Of a stretch of 64,000 bases of DNA, positions 36,468-44,472 are shown one piece after another. How positions within the stretch are numbered: position 1 is the stretch's first letter; every line of letters begins with the position of its first letter. The notes beneath the pieces were generated by a model. It did not search any database and was not told where the DNA came from. It saw only the letters and a list, made by a program, of their open reading frames with translations. The position numbers and the translations under genes are program-made. Origin of the DNA: an uncultured Lachnospiraceae bacterium (GTDB taxonomy: Bacteria; Bacillota; Clostridia; Lachnospirales; Lachnospiraceae); assembly GCA_947245585.1 (NCBI GenBank), contig CAMXPV010000010.1:30131-94130 (forward strand), given 5' to 3'.

Positions 36468-37403
36468 ATGAGTCGGGGGAAAAAACAGGCGAAACAGAAA
36501 ATTACATGGAAAGAAGTGAAGCGCCAGAAAGTTCTGTTGATCTGGTCAGCGCTTTTTGTGATATATGGTTTTATTTTCTATTATCTGCCTCTGGGCGGCT
36601 GGATCATGGCGTTTCAGAATTACAAGCCGAAGGACGGTTTGTTTCATTCCAAGTGGATTGGTCTTGACAAGTTTAAGTTTTTGTTCAGCGACGCGGCTTT
36701 TATCAGAGTCATCAGAAATACGTTGGCGATGGGAACCATCAATCTGGTAACATCGTTTATTATGGCGATTGTATTTGCCATCCTGTTAAACGAAGTGAAA
36801 AATGTGCTGGGAAAGAAGCTGGTGCAGACGATTTCTTATCTGCCTCACTTCCTGTCATGGATTATTGTTACCGGTATTTTACATGATGCGCTGTCTTCGA
36901 CAGGTATTGTAAATGAGCTGCTTCAAAAATTTGGTATTATCAGCTCGCAGATTAATTTCTTTGCACACGAAAGTTATTTCTGGCCCATTGTCGCCTTTTC
37001 TAATCTGTGGAAAGAGACAGGATGGAACGCGATCATTTATCTGGCGGCGATTACGGCGATTGATCCCAGCCTCTATGAGGCGGCTTCCATCGACGGCGCG
37101 GGAAGATGGGCCAAGATCAGATATATTACGCTTCCGGGCATTAAGCCTACTATTATGATACTGCTCTTGATGAATGTGGGAAATGTTTTGAACGCAGGAT
37201 TTGAGGTACAGTACATCTTAGGAAACGGACTGGTGCAGAAGGTATCTCAAACCATTGATATCTATGTGCTAAACTGGGGTATCAGTCAAAACGATTACTC
37301 GCTGGGTACGGCGGCAGGTATCTTTAAGAGCGCGGTCAGCATTGTTTTGATTTTACTTGCAAACCGTATGGCGAAGCGGTCCGGTGAAGAAAGTCTATTC
37401 TAG
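36468..37403 (+). CDS. ABC transporter permease (LplB-like)
   Basis: The 311-residue protein has six membrane segments and the EAA loop LYEAASIDGAGRWAKIRYITLP-type motif (positions ~205-226) that contacts the ATPase. It is of the LplB/YtcP class for complex oligosaccharides. ATG 36468 follows AAGGAGATGG. No ATPase gene is in the locus, so a shared MsmK/UgpC-type ATPase encoded elsewhere must energise it, as is usual for this class. Confidence 0.92.
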   Translation: MSRGKKQAKQKITWKEVKRQKVLLIWSALFVIYGFIFYYLPLGGWIMAFQNYKPKDGLFHSKWIGLDKFKFLFSDAAFIRVIRNTLAMGTINLVTSFIMAIVFAILLNEVKNVLGKKLVQTISYLPHFLSWIIVTGILHDALSSTGIVNELLQKFGIISSQINFFAHESYFWPIVAFSNLWKETGWNAIIYLAAITAIDPSLYEAASIDGAGRWAKIRYITLPGIKPTIMILLLMNVGNVLNAGFEVQYILGNGLVQKVSQTIDIYVLNWGISQNDYSLGTAAGIFKSAVSIVLILLANRMAKRSGEESLF

Positions 37404-37418
37404 GGAGGGAGCGTAAAG

Positions 37419-38300
37419 ATGAAGAAGAAAAGTTTAGCAGATCAAATTTTTGTAATATGCAATACCATCTTTATGGTAGCCTTTGTGGTGATAACCTTAT
37501 ATCCTGTGTTAAATACGCTGGCGATTTCCTTTAACGATGGTATTGATACGGTGCGGGGCGGTATCCATCTGATTCCGAGAAAATTTACTTTACAGAATTA
37601 CTATACTGTATTACATAAGCAGAATATGGTTACGGGCGCATATATTACCGTGCTCAGAACGGTTGTAGGAACTTTCCTTGCTCTGGCGGCCAACGCGCTG
37701 TTGGCGTTTATCGTGAGCCGGAAGCGGTTTCTGTTCAAGTCCCAGTTATCCCTGTTCTGGGTAATCACGATGTATGTGAATGGTGGACTGATCCCGACAT
37801 TCCTGCTGTATAAGAATCTGCATCTGACAGGTACTTTTTGGGTATATGTAATCCCCGGTACAGTCAGCGCCTTTAATATGCTGGTGCTCAGAACCTACAT
37901 GGTAGGTCTGCCGGATTCGCTGGAAGAGTCGGCCCAGCTTGACGGTGCGGGATATATGACAATTTTTGTGAAAATCATTTCTCCTCTCTGTAAGCCCGTG
38001 TATGCGACTGTGGCGCTGTTTGTGGCGGTGGGACAGTGGAACTCCTGGTTTGATGCCATGCTTTACAATCGTATGTCCGACAAGTATACTACCTTACAGT
38101 ACGAGTTGATGAAACTGTTGTCTTCCGTTATGCAGCAGAGCGGCAGCGCGGACAGCGCGAGAAATTCCGCAAATTCGATTACGCCCGCTTCCATCAGGGC
38201 GGCGGCAACCATTGCGACCATGCTTCCCATCGTATGTCTGTATCCGTTCTTACAGCGGTATTTCGTGACGGGCCTGACGATCGGTGGTGTCAAAGAGTAA
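37419..38300 (+). CDS. Carbohydrate ABC transporter permease (LplC-like)
   Basis: The 293-residue protein has six membrane segments and the EAA-loop pattern LPDSLEESAQLDGAGYMTIF. It is the second half of the permease heterodimer with the LplB-like protein, 15 bases downstream of it. GGGAGGGAG precedes the ATG. An unusual long inverted repeat follows the stop. Confidence 0.92.
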   Translation: MKKKSLADQIFVICNTIFMVAFVVITLYPVLNTLAISFNDGIDTVRGGIHLIPRKFTLQNYYTVLHKQNMVTGAYITVLRTVVGTFLALAANALLAFIVSRKRFLFKSQLSLFWVITMYVNGGLIPTFLLYKNLHLTGTFWVYVIPGTVSAFNMLVLRTYMVGLPDSLEESAQLDGAGYMTIFVKIISPLCKPVYATVALFVAVGQWNSWFDAMLYNRMSDKYTTLQYELMKLLSSVMQQSGSADSARNSANSITPASIRAAATIATMLPIVCLYPFLQRYFVTGLTIGGVKE

Positions 38301-38310
38301 CGGAAAATAT

Positions 38311-38384
38311 AGATAATTGCGAAACATAGTACCGATATTGTGAACATTGTGTATATATGTTATCGAGACGTTTCGCAATTATCT
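38311..38384. repeat. Perfect 15-base inverted repeat with 44-base spacer
   Basis: AGATAATTGCGAAAC (38311-38325) is repeated exactly in inverted form at 38370-38384. The pair fills the space between the permease and GH8 genes. No T-run follows, so this is not a classical terminator; a large stem-loop affecting mRNA stability or a protein-binding site are possibilities. Confidence 0.6.
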
Positions 38385-38413
38385 AAGGTCATGTGTGGAG
38401 AAAGGCAGCGCAT

Positions 38414-39562
38414 ATGGAATATCGGAATGTCTTTAGAGAAATCGGGATTTCGGAGGAAGAGATTGCGGCAAGGTTAAAGGAAGTCGTTCACACCTTCTTC
38501 TATGATGAAGAGGAAAAAGTGTATCATCCGGTGGGGGATGATATGGCCTATATAGAGGATACGGGCAATGTGGACGCGCGCACGGAGGGTATGTCCTACG
38601 GGATGATGATGTGTGTGCAGCTTGACATGAAGAAGGAGTTTGACCGTCTCTGGAAGTGGGCAAAGACCTATATGTGGATGGATTCCGGGGAAAACGAGGG
38701 TTATTTCGCCTGGTCCTGTGCGCCGGACGGCACAAAAAACGCCTACGGGCCTGCGCCCGATGGGGAAGAGTTTTTTGCCATGGCGTTATTCTTTGCCTCC
38801 CACAGATGGGGAGACGGCAAAGGCATTTTTCAGTATGAAAGGGAGGCGAGGGAGATTTTGTCATCCTGTCTCCATAAAGGGGAAAATGGCCGGGCGGGAG
38901 AACCTATGTGGAACAGGGAAAATCATCAGATTCTCTTTGTGCCGGGATCTCCCTTTACCGATCCTTCCTATCATCTGCCACATTTTTACCAGTTGTTTGC
39001 AAAATGGGGCGATGAGGAAGACCGCGATTTTTGGAAAAAGGCGGCAAAAGTAAGCCGGGAATACCTGGCGGCAGCCTGTCACAGGGATACGGGGATGTCT
39101 GCAGAGTACGCAAATTTTGACGGATCGCCAGTGTACACGGAATTTGAGTGGGGACAGCATGGATATTTTTATTCCGACGCTTACCGCACGGCGGCCAATA
39201 TCGGGCTTGATTTCAGTTGGTACGGAATTGATGAAGGACAGCGTGCGGCGGCCGAAAAACTACAGTATTTTCTGGGCGTAACCAGACGGGAAAATCCCTA
39301 TATGACCTATCGAATTGACGGGGAAGTGATTGACCAGCCGGCTCTTCACCCGGTAGGGCTGTTGGCCACAACGGCACAGGGAACGCTGGCGGTTCTCGAG
39401 AGACTGGATGGTGCGGAGTTATCGGAAACTGCAAAACTGGCGAAGGAATGGGTAGAGCGGTTCTTTAAGGAGCCGATGCGCAGGGGCGAGCGGAGGTATT
39501 ATGATAATTGCCTGTATCTGTTCGCGTATCTGGCTTTGTCGGGGAATTACCGGGTGTGGTAG
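38414..39562 (+). CDS. GH8 reducing-end xylose-releasing exo-oligoxylanase
   Basis: The 382-residue protein resembles Rex enzymes of glycoside hydrolase family 8. DARTEGMSYGMM contains the acid glutamate (E58) and FYSDAYRTAANIGLDFSWY contains the base aspartate; the lengths and absence of a signal peptide match cytoplasmic Rex proteins. It would release xylose from the reducing end of short xylo-oligosaccharides, complementing GH43 in the same locus. ATG 38414 follows GGAGAAAGG; the upstream in-frame ATG 38393 has no ribosome site. Confidence 0.9.
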   Translation: MEYRNVFREIGISEEEIAARLKEVVHTFFYDEEEKVYHPVGDDMAYIEDTGNVDARTEGMSYGMMMCVQLDMKKEFDRLWKWAKTYMWMDSGENEGYFAWSCAPDGTKNAYGPAPDGEEFFAMALFFASHRWGDGKGIFQYEREAREILSSCLHKGENGRAGEPMWNRENHQILFVPGSPFTDPSYHLPHFYQLFAKWGDEEDRDFWKKAAKVSREYLAAACHRDTGMSAEYANFDGSPVYTEFEWGQHGYFYSDAYRTAANIGLDFSWYGIDEGQRAAAEKLQYFLGVTRRENPYMTYRIDGEVIDQPALHPVGLLATTAQGTLAVLERLDGAELSETAKLAKEWVERFFKEPMRRGERRYYDNCLYLFAYLALSGNYRVW

Positions 39563-39596
39563 GAGCGTTTCTAAAAGTAATAAATAATATAGATGG

Positions 39597-39664
39597 AAAC
39601 AAGGGAAACCTTGTTTTGAACTTGGAAGGGAAATCACGAATCGATATCGGATTTCCCTTTTTTT
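39597..39664 (+). terminator. Two hairpins ending the xylo-oligosaccharide locus
   Basis: AAACAAGG-GAAA-CCTTGTTT (39597-39616) is a perfect 8-base stem with a GAAA tetraloop. AAGGGAAATC/GATTTCCCTT (39626-39659) is a perfect 10-base stem followed directly by five T, a strong intrinsic terminator. Confidence 0.85.
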
Positions 39665-39665
39665 C

Positions 39666-39694
39666 TTGACATAAGTATAACGGAGCGTTATATT
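39666..39694 (+). promoter_or_regulatory. Strong promoter with BlaI-type operator in its spacer
   Basis: A perfect TTGACA and TATATT are 17 bases apart. The spacer contains the palindrome TATAACG-GAG-CGTTATA (39676-39692), which overlaps the -10. A repressor dimer there would block polymerase, fitting autoregulation by the BlaI-like protein encoded next. Confidence 0.75.
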
Positions 39695-39746
39695 AAAGAT
39701 ATGACATGTTGTTATACACAAGAATTGCAGAGGGGTACTTTTCAAA

Positions 39747-40136
39747 ATGAAAGAAAAGATTACAGCGAAGTTATCTGACGCGGAATATGAGATTATGAAA
39801 ATCATATGGGAAAATCAGGAGCAAACGACTTTATTTTCTTATATTATGGATGAGATGGAGAGACAAGGAAAGTCCTGCCCCAAAAATACATTGATTGTCC
39901 TTTTGTCAAGGCTTGTGGGGAAGAGATATCTGAGCGCGACGAAAATCGGGCGGCGGAATGAATATAAGGCGCTTATATCGGAAGCGGAATATCAGATGAC
40001 GCAGACCCAGAATTTTATTGATAAGGTTTATGAGGGGAGCGTTAAGGGGCTGGTTACGAATTTGATTGCGGGAGATTTGCTCAGCGATGAGGAATACGAA
40101 GAGCTTAAGAAGCTGTTGGAAGGAGGCCGGGGCTGA
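39747..40136 (+). CDS. BlaI/MecI/CopY family transcriptional repressor
   Basis: The 129-residue protein has the winged-helix DNA-binding domain of the BlaI family (LSDAEYEIMKIIWEN at the start, TLIVLLSRLVGKRYLS in the recognition region) and the helical dimerisation tail (NLIAGDLLSDEEYEELKKLL). It should repress its own promoter and be inactivated by the M56 sensor encoded 2 bases downstream. AGAGGGG lies upstream of the ATG. Confidence 0.92.
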   Translation: MKEKITAKLSDAEYEIMKIIWENQEQTTLFSYIMDEMERQGKSCPKNTLIVLLSRLVGKRYLSATKIGRRNEYKALISEAEYQMTQTQNFIDKVYEGSVKGLVTNLIAGDLLSDEEYEELKKLLEGGRG

Positions 40137-40138
40137 TT

Positions 40139-42214
40139 ATGAATATGATGTTTTTAACTGTTTTGTCTATGTCGGTTTCCGGCGCGCTGTTTATTTTGGG
40201 ATTGCTTTTTATTAGTTGGCTATTGCGGACAAAGTGCAGCCGCCGTTGGCAGTACTATATCTGGCTGCTTGTGATTGCAAGGCTGCTGCTTCCCTTTGGG
40301 CCGGAAATAAGCCTGATGGGGCGCGTTTCCGAAGTGGTGAATCGGGCCGCTGCAGCGGACGGGGCTGTTTCAGAGCAGAGGGTCTGGCAAAATTCATATG
40401 CGGATTTCAGTGAAATCGGAGAAGCAGGGGTGGCTGATTCGGTGCAGAAGACGAACAATTTGGCGCAAGTTGAAAAAAACAGCGATTTGTTTTTTGCGAG
40501 ATTGCTGGCTTGGAGGGTAATTATTTTTGAGAAAAACTGTTTTGGGCTGATCTGGTTTACAATTGCATTAGGAATGCTGGCACGCAAGATTGTAAAATAC
40601 CAGAGCTTCATACGTCATGTAAAGATAGAGGCGGAGCCGGTTTCCGATCCAGTCCTGTTAAACAGGCATTTTGAGGCACAGTGGCGGACGGGGATTAGTA
40701 AAAAGATGGAGCTTTTTGTAAATCCGATGGTTTCTTCGCCGATGCTGATTGGATTCTGGAGGCCTTGTATTGTGCTGCCGGGTACAGACATGTCCGAAAA
40801 GGATTTTCGATATGTTGTGACCCATGAGCTTATGCATGAAAAACGGAGGGATATTCTCTATAAATGGTTGGTGCAGTTTGCGGTCTGCTTGCATTGGTTT
40901 AATCCACTGGTGTATGTGATGAGCCGCGAAATCAGTAAAGCCTGCGAGCTTTCCTGCGATGAAGCGGTGTTGGAAAAACTGGGATATGAACATGCGGCAG
41001 ATTACGGAAAAACTCTGCTTGACGCTATGGCGGCGGTTGGAAAATACAAAGAACCTTTTGCAGGGATCTCATTAAGCGCTAATAAACGGATATTAAAAGA
41101 AAGGCTGGGTGCGATTATGAACGATAAGGAAAAATCCGGAAAGATGAGAATCTTGATGGTCGGTTTGACGGCGTGCATGGCTTGGGGGGTATTTTTTGTC
41201 GGGATTTACCCGGCGGACAGGGCCGAAGCCTCGGGATCTTCTGTGGCAGGCGTTTCCAAGGAGTCTACGGAAGAAACTGATTTTGCAAAAAAAGAACAGG
41301 CGGATGCAAATGCGATAGCAGATGCGGAGCGTTTTTATGATGCGGGGAATCTGCCTTTGTTTGAGATGGCGTTTGATAAATTGGATGAAAAGGCGCAGGA
41401 GAAATGGCTTGACAGAATTTATAGAGACGGGAAAATAGCTTTCTTTTCTATCAGCATGGAGCGGTTTAACGCTGACAGTCCGCTAATGCAGTCCTATGCA
41501 GAGAAAGCCTATGAGGATGACAATATTTCCGTTTTTTCCATTCTGGCGGGTGGAATGAAAGAGGAACTGTTGGAGGGATGGCTGGATCAAGCATTGGCGG
41601 ATGAGAAGTGGAATTTTCAGTCGGTAATCTATGACGAGCTGGGCTGGAAAGAAAAGCAGGACGATCTGGAAAAGGCTTTGGAAGAGGAGCAACTGGAAGA
41701 ATATCGGGCGATAGGCATCACAAAAAAGGGAAAAAACTATTATTATAAAGAACAGCTTATCTATATTTTTCTGGATATTCATAGATCGGACCAATCAGTT
41801 TATACACTGAATATGAATCCGGCAGGAACAGTTAATGTGAAAATACTCCGTGGAGAGGACGGAAAGATCGTCGGCGCGGCATATATGACCGAGGCGGAGG
41901 TGACCGAGTTGTTGGGAGACATGTATGGAGAGGATTTGGACAAAGAAAAAACGGACGAGGAAGTTATGAAGGATTTTCCCCGGACAATGGTAGTAAAAGA
42001 TCGTGTGTGCAAGATCAGGGAAGGCGCGGGCGTAGAATATAGTGTTGTCGGTTTGGTAGCGGAAGGAGAAAAACTTACTGTACTGGGAAGCGAAGAGGGG
42101 AGTAACGGACAGCTTTGGTATCGTCTTGACAGGGAGTCTTTTGGGGAGAAGTTGGATGATTCCGTGAAAACATGCTATATTCGAGCGGATTTGCTGTGGG
42201 AGGAGATAGATTAA
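40139..42214 (+). CDS. BlaR1-like M56 membrane metallopeptidase with SH3 domain
   Basis: The 691-residue protein has N-terminal membrane segments, a cytoplasmic zinc-protease domain with VTHELMHEKRRD (HExxH, residues ~230-240) and the downstream glutamate in ACELSCDEAV. A membrane segment follows near residue 345. The outer part has no penicillin-binding transpeptidase motifs; it is a charged helical region and a C-terminal SH3b domain (from TMVVKDRVCKIREGAG). SH3b domains often bind cell wall, so it may sense wall stress rather than beta-lactam. It would activate by clearing the BlaI-like repressor. Confidence 0.88.
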   Translation: MNMMFLTVLSMSVSGALFILGLLFISWLLRTKCSRRWQYYIWLLVIARLLLPFGPEISLMGRVSEVVNRAAAADGAVSEQRVWQNSYADFSEIGEAGVADSVQKTNNLAQVEKNSDLFFARLLAWRVIIFEKNCFGLIWFTIALGMLARKIVKYQSFIRHVKIEAEPVSDPVLLNRHFEAQWRTGISKKMELFVNPMVSSPMLIGFWRPCIVLPGTDMSEKDFRYVVTHELMHEKRRDILYKWLVQFAVCLHWFNPLVYVMSREISKACELSCDEAVLEKLGYEHAADYGKTLLDAMAAVGKYKEPFAGISLSANKRILKERLGAIMNDKEKSGKMRILMVGLTACMAWGVFFVGIYPADRAEASGSSVAGVSKESTEETDFAKKEQADANAIADAERFYDAGNLPLFEMAFDKLDEKAQEKWLDRIYRDGKIAFFSISMERFNADSPLMQSYAEKAYEDDNISVFSILAGGMKEELLEGWLDQALADEKWNFQSVIYDELGWKEKQDDLEKALEEEQLEEYRAIGITKKGKNYYYKEQLIYIFLDIHRSDQSVYTLNMNPAGTVNVKILRGEDGKIVGAAYMTEAEVTELLGDMYGEDLDKEKTDEEVMKDFPRTMVVKDRVCKIREGAGVEYSVVGLVAEGEKLTVLGSEEGSNGQLWYRLDRESFGEKLDDSVKTCYIRADLLWEEID

Positions 42215-42361
42215 ACAAGAGATACTTATAAAGAAACTGAGAAATTTGCGAAAGGTGTGTTATATTGTATTTTGGCAATGTGCATGTTATCATGAACTTG
42301 TTAGAGACGATAGATGTTCGAGAGGGAATTCTGACAGACTTGAAGTAGGGGGTATACAGGC

Positions 42362-42601
42362 ATGTTACCTGAAAAAGAGATTAAAAACATGCAGGAACTT
42401 GAATTTTCAATATTTTGTATTGAAAATATTGCAGAAAGCCTTAAGAAAAGTGCCGATCAGATATATGTGGCCTTGACGGAGAAGAGTAATATTTTGCATG
42501 ATTACATTGTGCCTGAATATGAAATGTTGCACACACAGGGCAAGGAATATATAGTAAATGATATTATTGAGGTAATGAAAGAAAGAGGTGTGGAAGGATG
42601 A
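42362..42601 (+). CDS. DUF3791 family protein (first copy)
   Basis: The 79-residue acidic helical protein matches the DUF3791 pattern: FSIFCIENIAESL, VALTEKSNILHDYIVPEYEMLHTQGKEYIVNDI. It starts a three-gene unit; its stop overlaps the ATG of the DUF3990 gene by 4 bases. Its size, acidity and coupling to an ADP-ribosyltransferase-like protein suggest an antitoxin, but this is inference. AGGGGG lies upstream of the ATG. Confidence 0.75.
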   Translation: MLPEKEIKNMQELEFSIFCIENIAESLKKSADQIYVALTEKSNILHDYIVPEYEMLHTQGKEYIVNDIIEVMKERGVEG

Positions 42602-43071
42602 TTCTGTACCACGGTTCTTACATGGAAATTCAAGTGCCAGACTTACAGCATTCCAGACCCAATGTAGATTTCGGGCGCGGATTTTACACAACGCCTATTT
42701 ATGAACAAGCAGTGAAATGGTGCGGAAAATTTAAACGGCGCGACGCAGAAGGAATCGTTTCCTGCTATGAATTTGATGAAAAAGCATATAATGAATGCAA
42801 AACAAAGGTTTTTCAGTCATACTCGGAGGAATGGCTTGATTTTATTTTGAACTGCCGTAGTGGTAAAGATATTTCGGATTATGATATTGTGATGGGTGGA
42901 GTAGCCAATGATAAAGTTTTTAATACAGTGGAATTATATTTTGATGGACTTATTGACAGAATAGAAGCAATCAACAGATTACGATATGAAAAACCCAATT
43001 TTCAGATTTGCTTTCGGACGGAGGCTGTTCTTGAGAAATATGTACATTTTAAAAGGAGTGAGCGGGTATGA
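42598..43071 (+). CDS. DUF3990 protein, ADP-ribosyltransferase-like
   Basis: The 157-residue protein matches DUF3990. ILYHGSYMEI and FGRGFYTTPIYEQAVKWC resemble the His and Tyr NAD-binding blocks of H-Y-E ADP-ribosyltransferases, and NTVELYFDGLI could supply the acidic residue. A toxin-like or effector role fits its flanking by two small DUF3791 proteins with 4-base stop/start overlaps on both sides. Catalytic activity has to be inferred. Confidence 0.75.
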   Translation: MILYHGSYMEIQVPDLQHSRPNVDFGRGFYTTPIYEQAVKWCGKFKRRDAEGIVSCYEFDEKAYNECKTKVFQSYSEEWLDFILNCRSGKDISDYDIVMGGVANDKVFNTVELYFDGLIDRIEAINRLRYEKPNFQICFRTEAVLEKYVHFKRSERV

Positions 43072-43280
43072 ATGCAAATCCGATTTTATTGCAAAAAAAA
43101 TATGCGCGCTTGGTTGAAGGTTTTTCCATACGGGCTGGACTTTCATTAGATGCGGCATTATCTTTTTTTTATCATTCGGAATGTTATAGGTTGATCAGCG
43201 AAGGTGTGTCTGACATGCACTGTATGAGTGATGCCTATTTAGTGGAAGAGTTGATGGCGGAATATGTTGAAAGTTGTTAA
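43068..43280 (+). CDS. DUF3791-like protein (second, divergent copy)
   Basis: The 70-residue protein contains LLQKKYARLVEGFSIRAGLS and FFYHSECYRLISEGVSDMHCMSD, the second common form of DUF3791-type proteins. It differs clearly from the copy at 42362, so the two probably do not do the same job. Its ATG overlaps the stop of the DUF3990 gene. Together the three genes look like a compact toxin-antitoxin-type module. Confidence 0.7.
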   Translation: MNANPILLQKKYARLVEGFSIRAGLSLDAALSFFYHSECYRLISEGVSDMHCMSDAYLVEELMAEYVESC

Positions 43281-43320
43281 GGTTTAATAGAACTATGAGG
43301 AAGAATGTGGGGTAATCTCT

Positions 43321-43348
43321 AAATCGAGCACATGAGCGCTCGATTTTT
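43321..43348 (+). terminator. Terminator after the DUF3791/DUF3990 module
   Basis: AAATCGAGC and GCTCGATTT form a perfect 9-base stem with an 8-base loop followed by TT. The right arm runs into the damaged start of the next gene. Confidence 0.6.
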
Positions 43349-43359
43349 CAGAAAAACTT

Positions 43360-43809
43360 TTGACTTTGCGAAAGGCAAAGGATATGACACAGGAGGAACT
43401 GGCTGAAAAGCTGAATGTCTCGAGACAATCCGTCTCCAAATGGGAGAGCGAACAGGCGGTTCCGGAACTTGATAAGATTGTGGCGATGAGCGCAGTCTTC
43501 GACGTGACAACGGATTATCTGTTAAAGTCATCGGAGATTGACGATCTGTCCGTAAAAACGGAAATGCTCGAAAAACAGCAACAACAGATGCTTGCCAGAG
43601 AACAGTGGCAGCAGAAGATCAGGGAATGTGTTTTATATGGTATTACCATTTATCTGCTGCTTTTTGCCGTATGGTTTTTGCAGAGAGCTTTTTTCTGGGA
43701 CTATATTTTCTGGAAGACGGACATATGGATTTTAGGCATGGTGATAGGAGAGTTTTTAGCTGCCACGGCGGCGGTGGTTTTTGTGTGTGCCAGGAAGTTG
43801 AAGAAATAG
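43360..43809 (+). CDS. XRE regulator with membrane tail, start codon missing
   Basis: The protein has an XRE helix-turn-helix (MTQEELAEKLNVSRQSVSKWES) and a C-terminal tail with two membrane segments (residues ~88-110 and ~120-142). Codons upstream of the TTG at 43360 read DFSEKLLT in the same frame, the normal first helix of this family, but where the start codon is expected the sequence reads GCG-CTC-GAT; the nearest ATG (43332) is in another frame. Either translation starts at TTG 43360 or 43366 with a shortened first helix, or the gene has lost its start when the upstream hairpin was joined to it. Confidence 0.6.
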   Translation: MTLRKAKDMTQEELAEKLNVSRQSVSKWESEQAVPELDKIVAMSAVFDVTTDYLLKSSEIDDLSVKTEMLEKQQQQMLAREQWQQKIRECVLYGITIYLLLFAVWFLQRAFFWDYIFWKTDIWILGMVIGEFLAATAAVVFVCARKLKK

Positions 43810-43847
43810 AGCTGTATAGAGATTTGAAAAGCAGATATAGAATTGAT

Positions 43848-43873
43848 AAGACCCCGCATGACTGCGAGGTCTT
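43848..43873. terminator. Bidirectional terminator hairpin
   Basis: AAGACC-c-CGCA and TGCG-a-GGTCTT form a 10-pair stem with a TGAC loop. It lies 38 bases after the XRE stop and would also end the minus-strand small RNA. Confidence 0.7.
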
Positions 43874-43978
43874 ATATTTTGAATGAAATAGGTGGGGTGA
43901 CATTTCCCACATCTCCAACTAGGGCGACGGCTGCCCGTTCCGTCCTCTGCTTTCATTCAGTATATCATATGTATTTGT
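43848..43978 (-). ncRNA. Candidate structured small RNA downstream of the PBECR nuclease
   Basis: A consensus promoter (43985-44012, minus strand) would start an RNA near 43978 ending at the terminator at 43848, about 130 bases. It contains two further hairpins on the minus strand, GGGC-AGCCGTC-GCCC and GTGGG-aaatgtcac-CCCAC. I see no convincing peptide gene in it. It may regulate the adjacent nuclease gene or the XRE gene; this is inference from position. Confidence 0.5.
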
Positions 43979-43984
43979 GGTTTC

Positions 43985-44012
43985 ATTATACAATAATATA
44001 GTTATTTGTCAA
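43985..44012 (-). promoter_or_regulatory. Consensus promoter inside the end of the PBECR gene
   Basis: On the minus strand a perfect TTGACA and a perfect TATAAT are 16 bases apart. The -35 overlaps the last two sense codons of the nuclease gene. Confidence 0.75.
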
Positions 44013-44373
44013 GCTTTTGCAAGGTACCTTTAGCTATGAAATTTTTTACACGATTAGGATTCAATATGTAGAGCGAGCGGGCGTAATATGTACTCTGTAA
44101 ACTTATACGAACAGCAACTTTTACATAATCATTATTCTGTTGATATTCCTTTGTGAATTCAATAGAATCGTCTTTAGTATTTTTTCCAACATAATCGAGG
44201 AAAGCTATAATTGATTCTATGTCTTTTCCATATTTGTTAAAATCTTTTGGATGCGAGGACTTCATATGTTCTATATTAGATTCGGCAATGTAAATGGGGG
44301 TTCCGATAGGAATATCTAATCCAAGTGTTTTTATTATGTTTGCGGAAAATTCACCAATTTTCTTTCGTGACAT
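44002..44373 (-). CDS. PBECR-type (barnase/EndoU/colicin E5-D/RelE-like) nuclease
   Basis: The 123-residue protein resembles the PBECR nuclease-fold family found in phage polyvalent proteins and toxins: GTPIYIAESNIEHMKSSHP, then IIAFLDYVGKNTKDDSIEF, VKVAVRISL and YYARSLYILNPNRVKNFIAKG follow the family order, with the conserved histidine, lysine and arginine positions of these RNases. The gene is isolated, has a weak ribosome site, and no protein antitoxin is adjacent. The stop codon region carries the promoter of a candidate small RNA. High AT content suggests transfer. Confidence 0.65.
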   Translation of the reverse strand: MSRKKIGEFSANIIKTLGLDIPIGTPIYIAESNIEHMKSSHPKDFNKYGKDIESIIAFLDYVGKNTKDDSIEFTKEYQQNNDYVKVAVRISLQSTYYARSLYILNPNRVKNFIAKGTLQKLDK

Positions 44374-44472
44374 ATGTTGTTATTTACGGCCTTTCGGATT
44401 TTAGTAGTTTTGTTATTAAAATATAGGATAAGATGTGTTAATAAATATGTCAATAAAAAAGGTTGTTTATAA

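Noticed and set aside
43858..43998. Plus-strand 46-codon frame across the candidate small RNA
   Set aside because: It has no ribosome site, its composition is not protein-like and it lies antisense to the better supported minus-strand promoter.
44374..44472. Possible antitoxin gene directly upstream of the PBECR nuclease
   Set aside because: The region is AT-rich with no open frame longer than about 20 codons on either strand.
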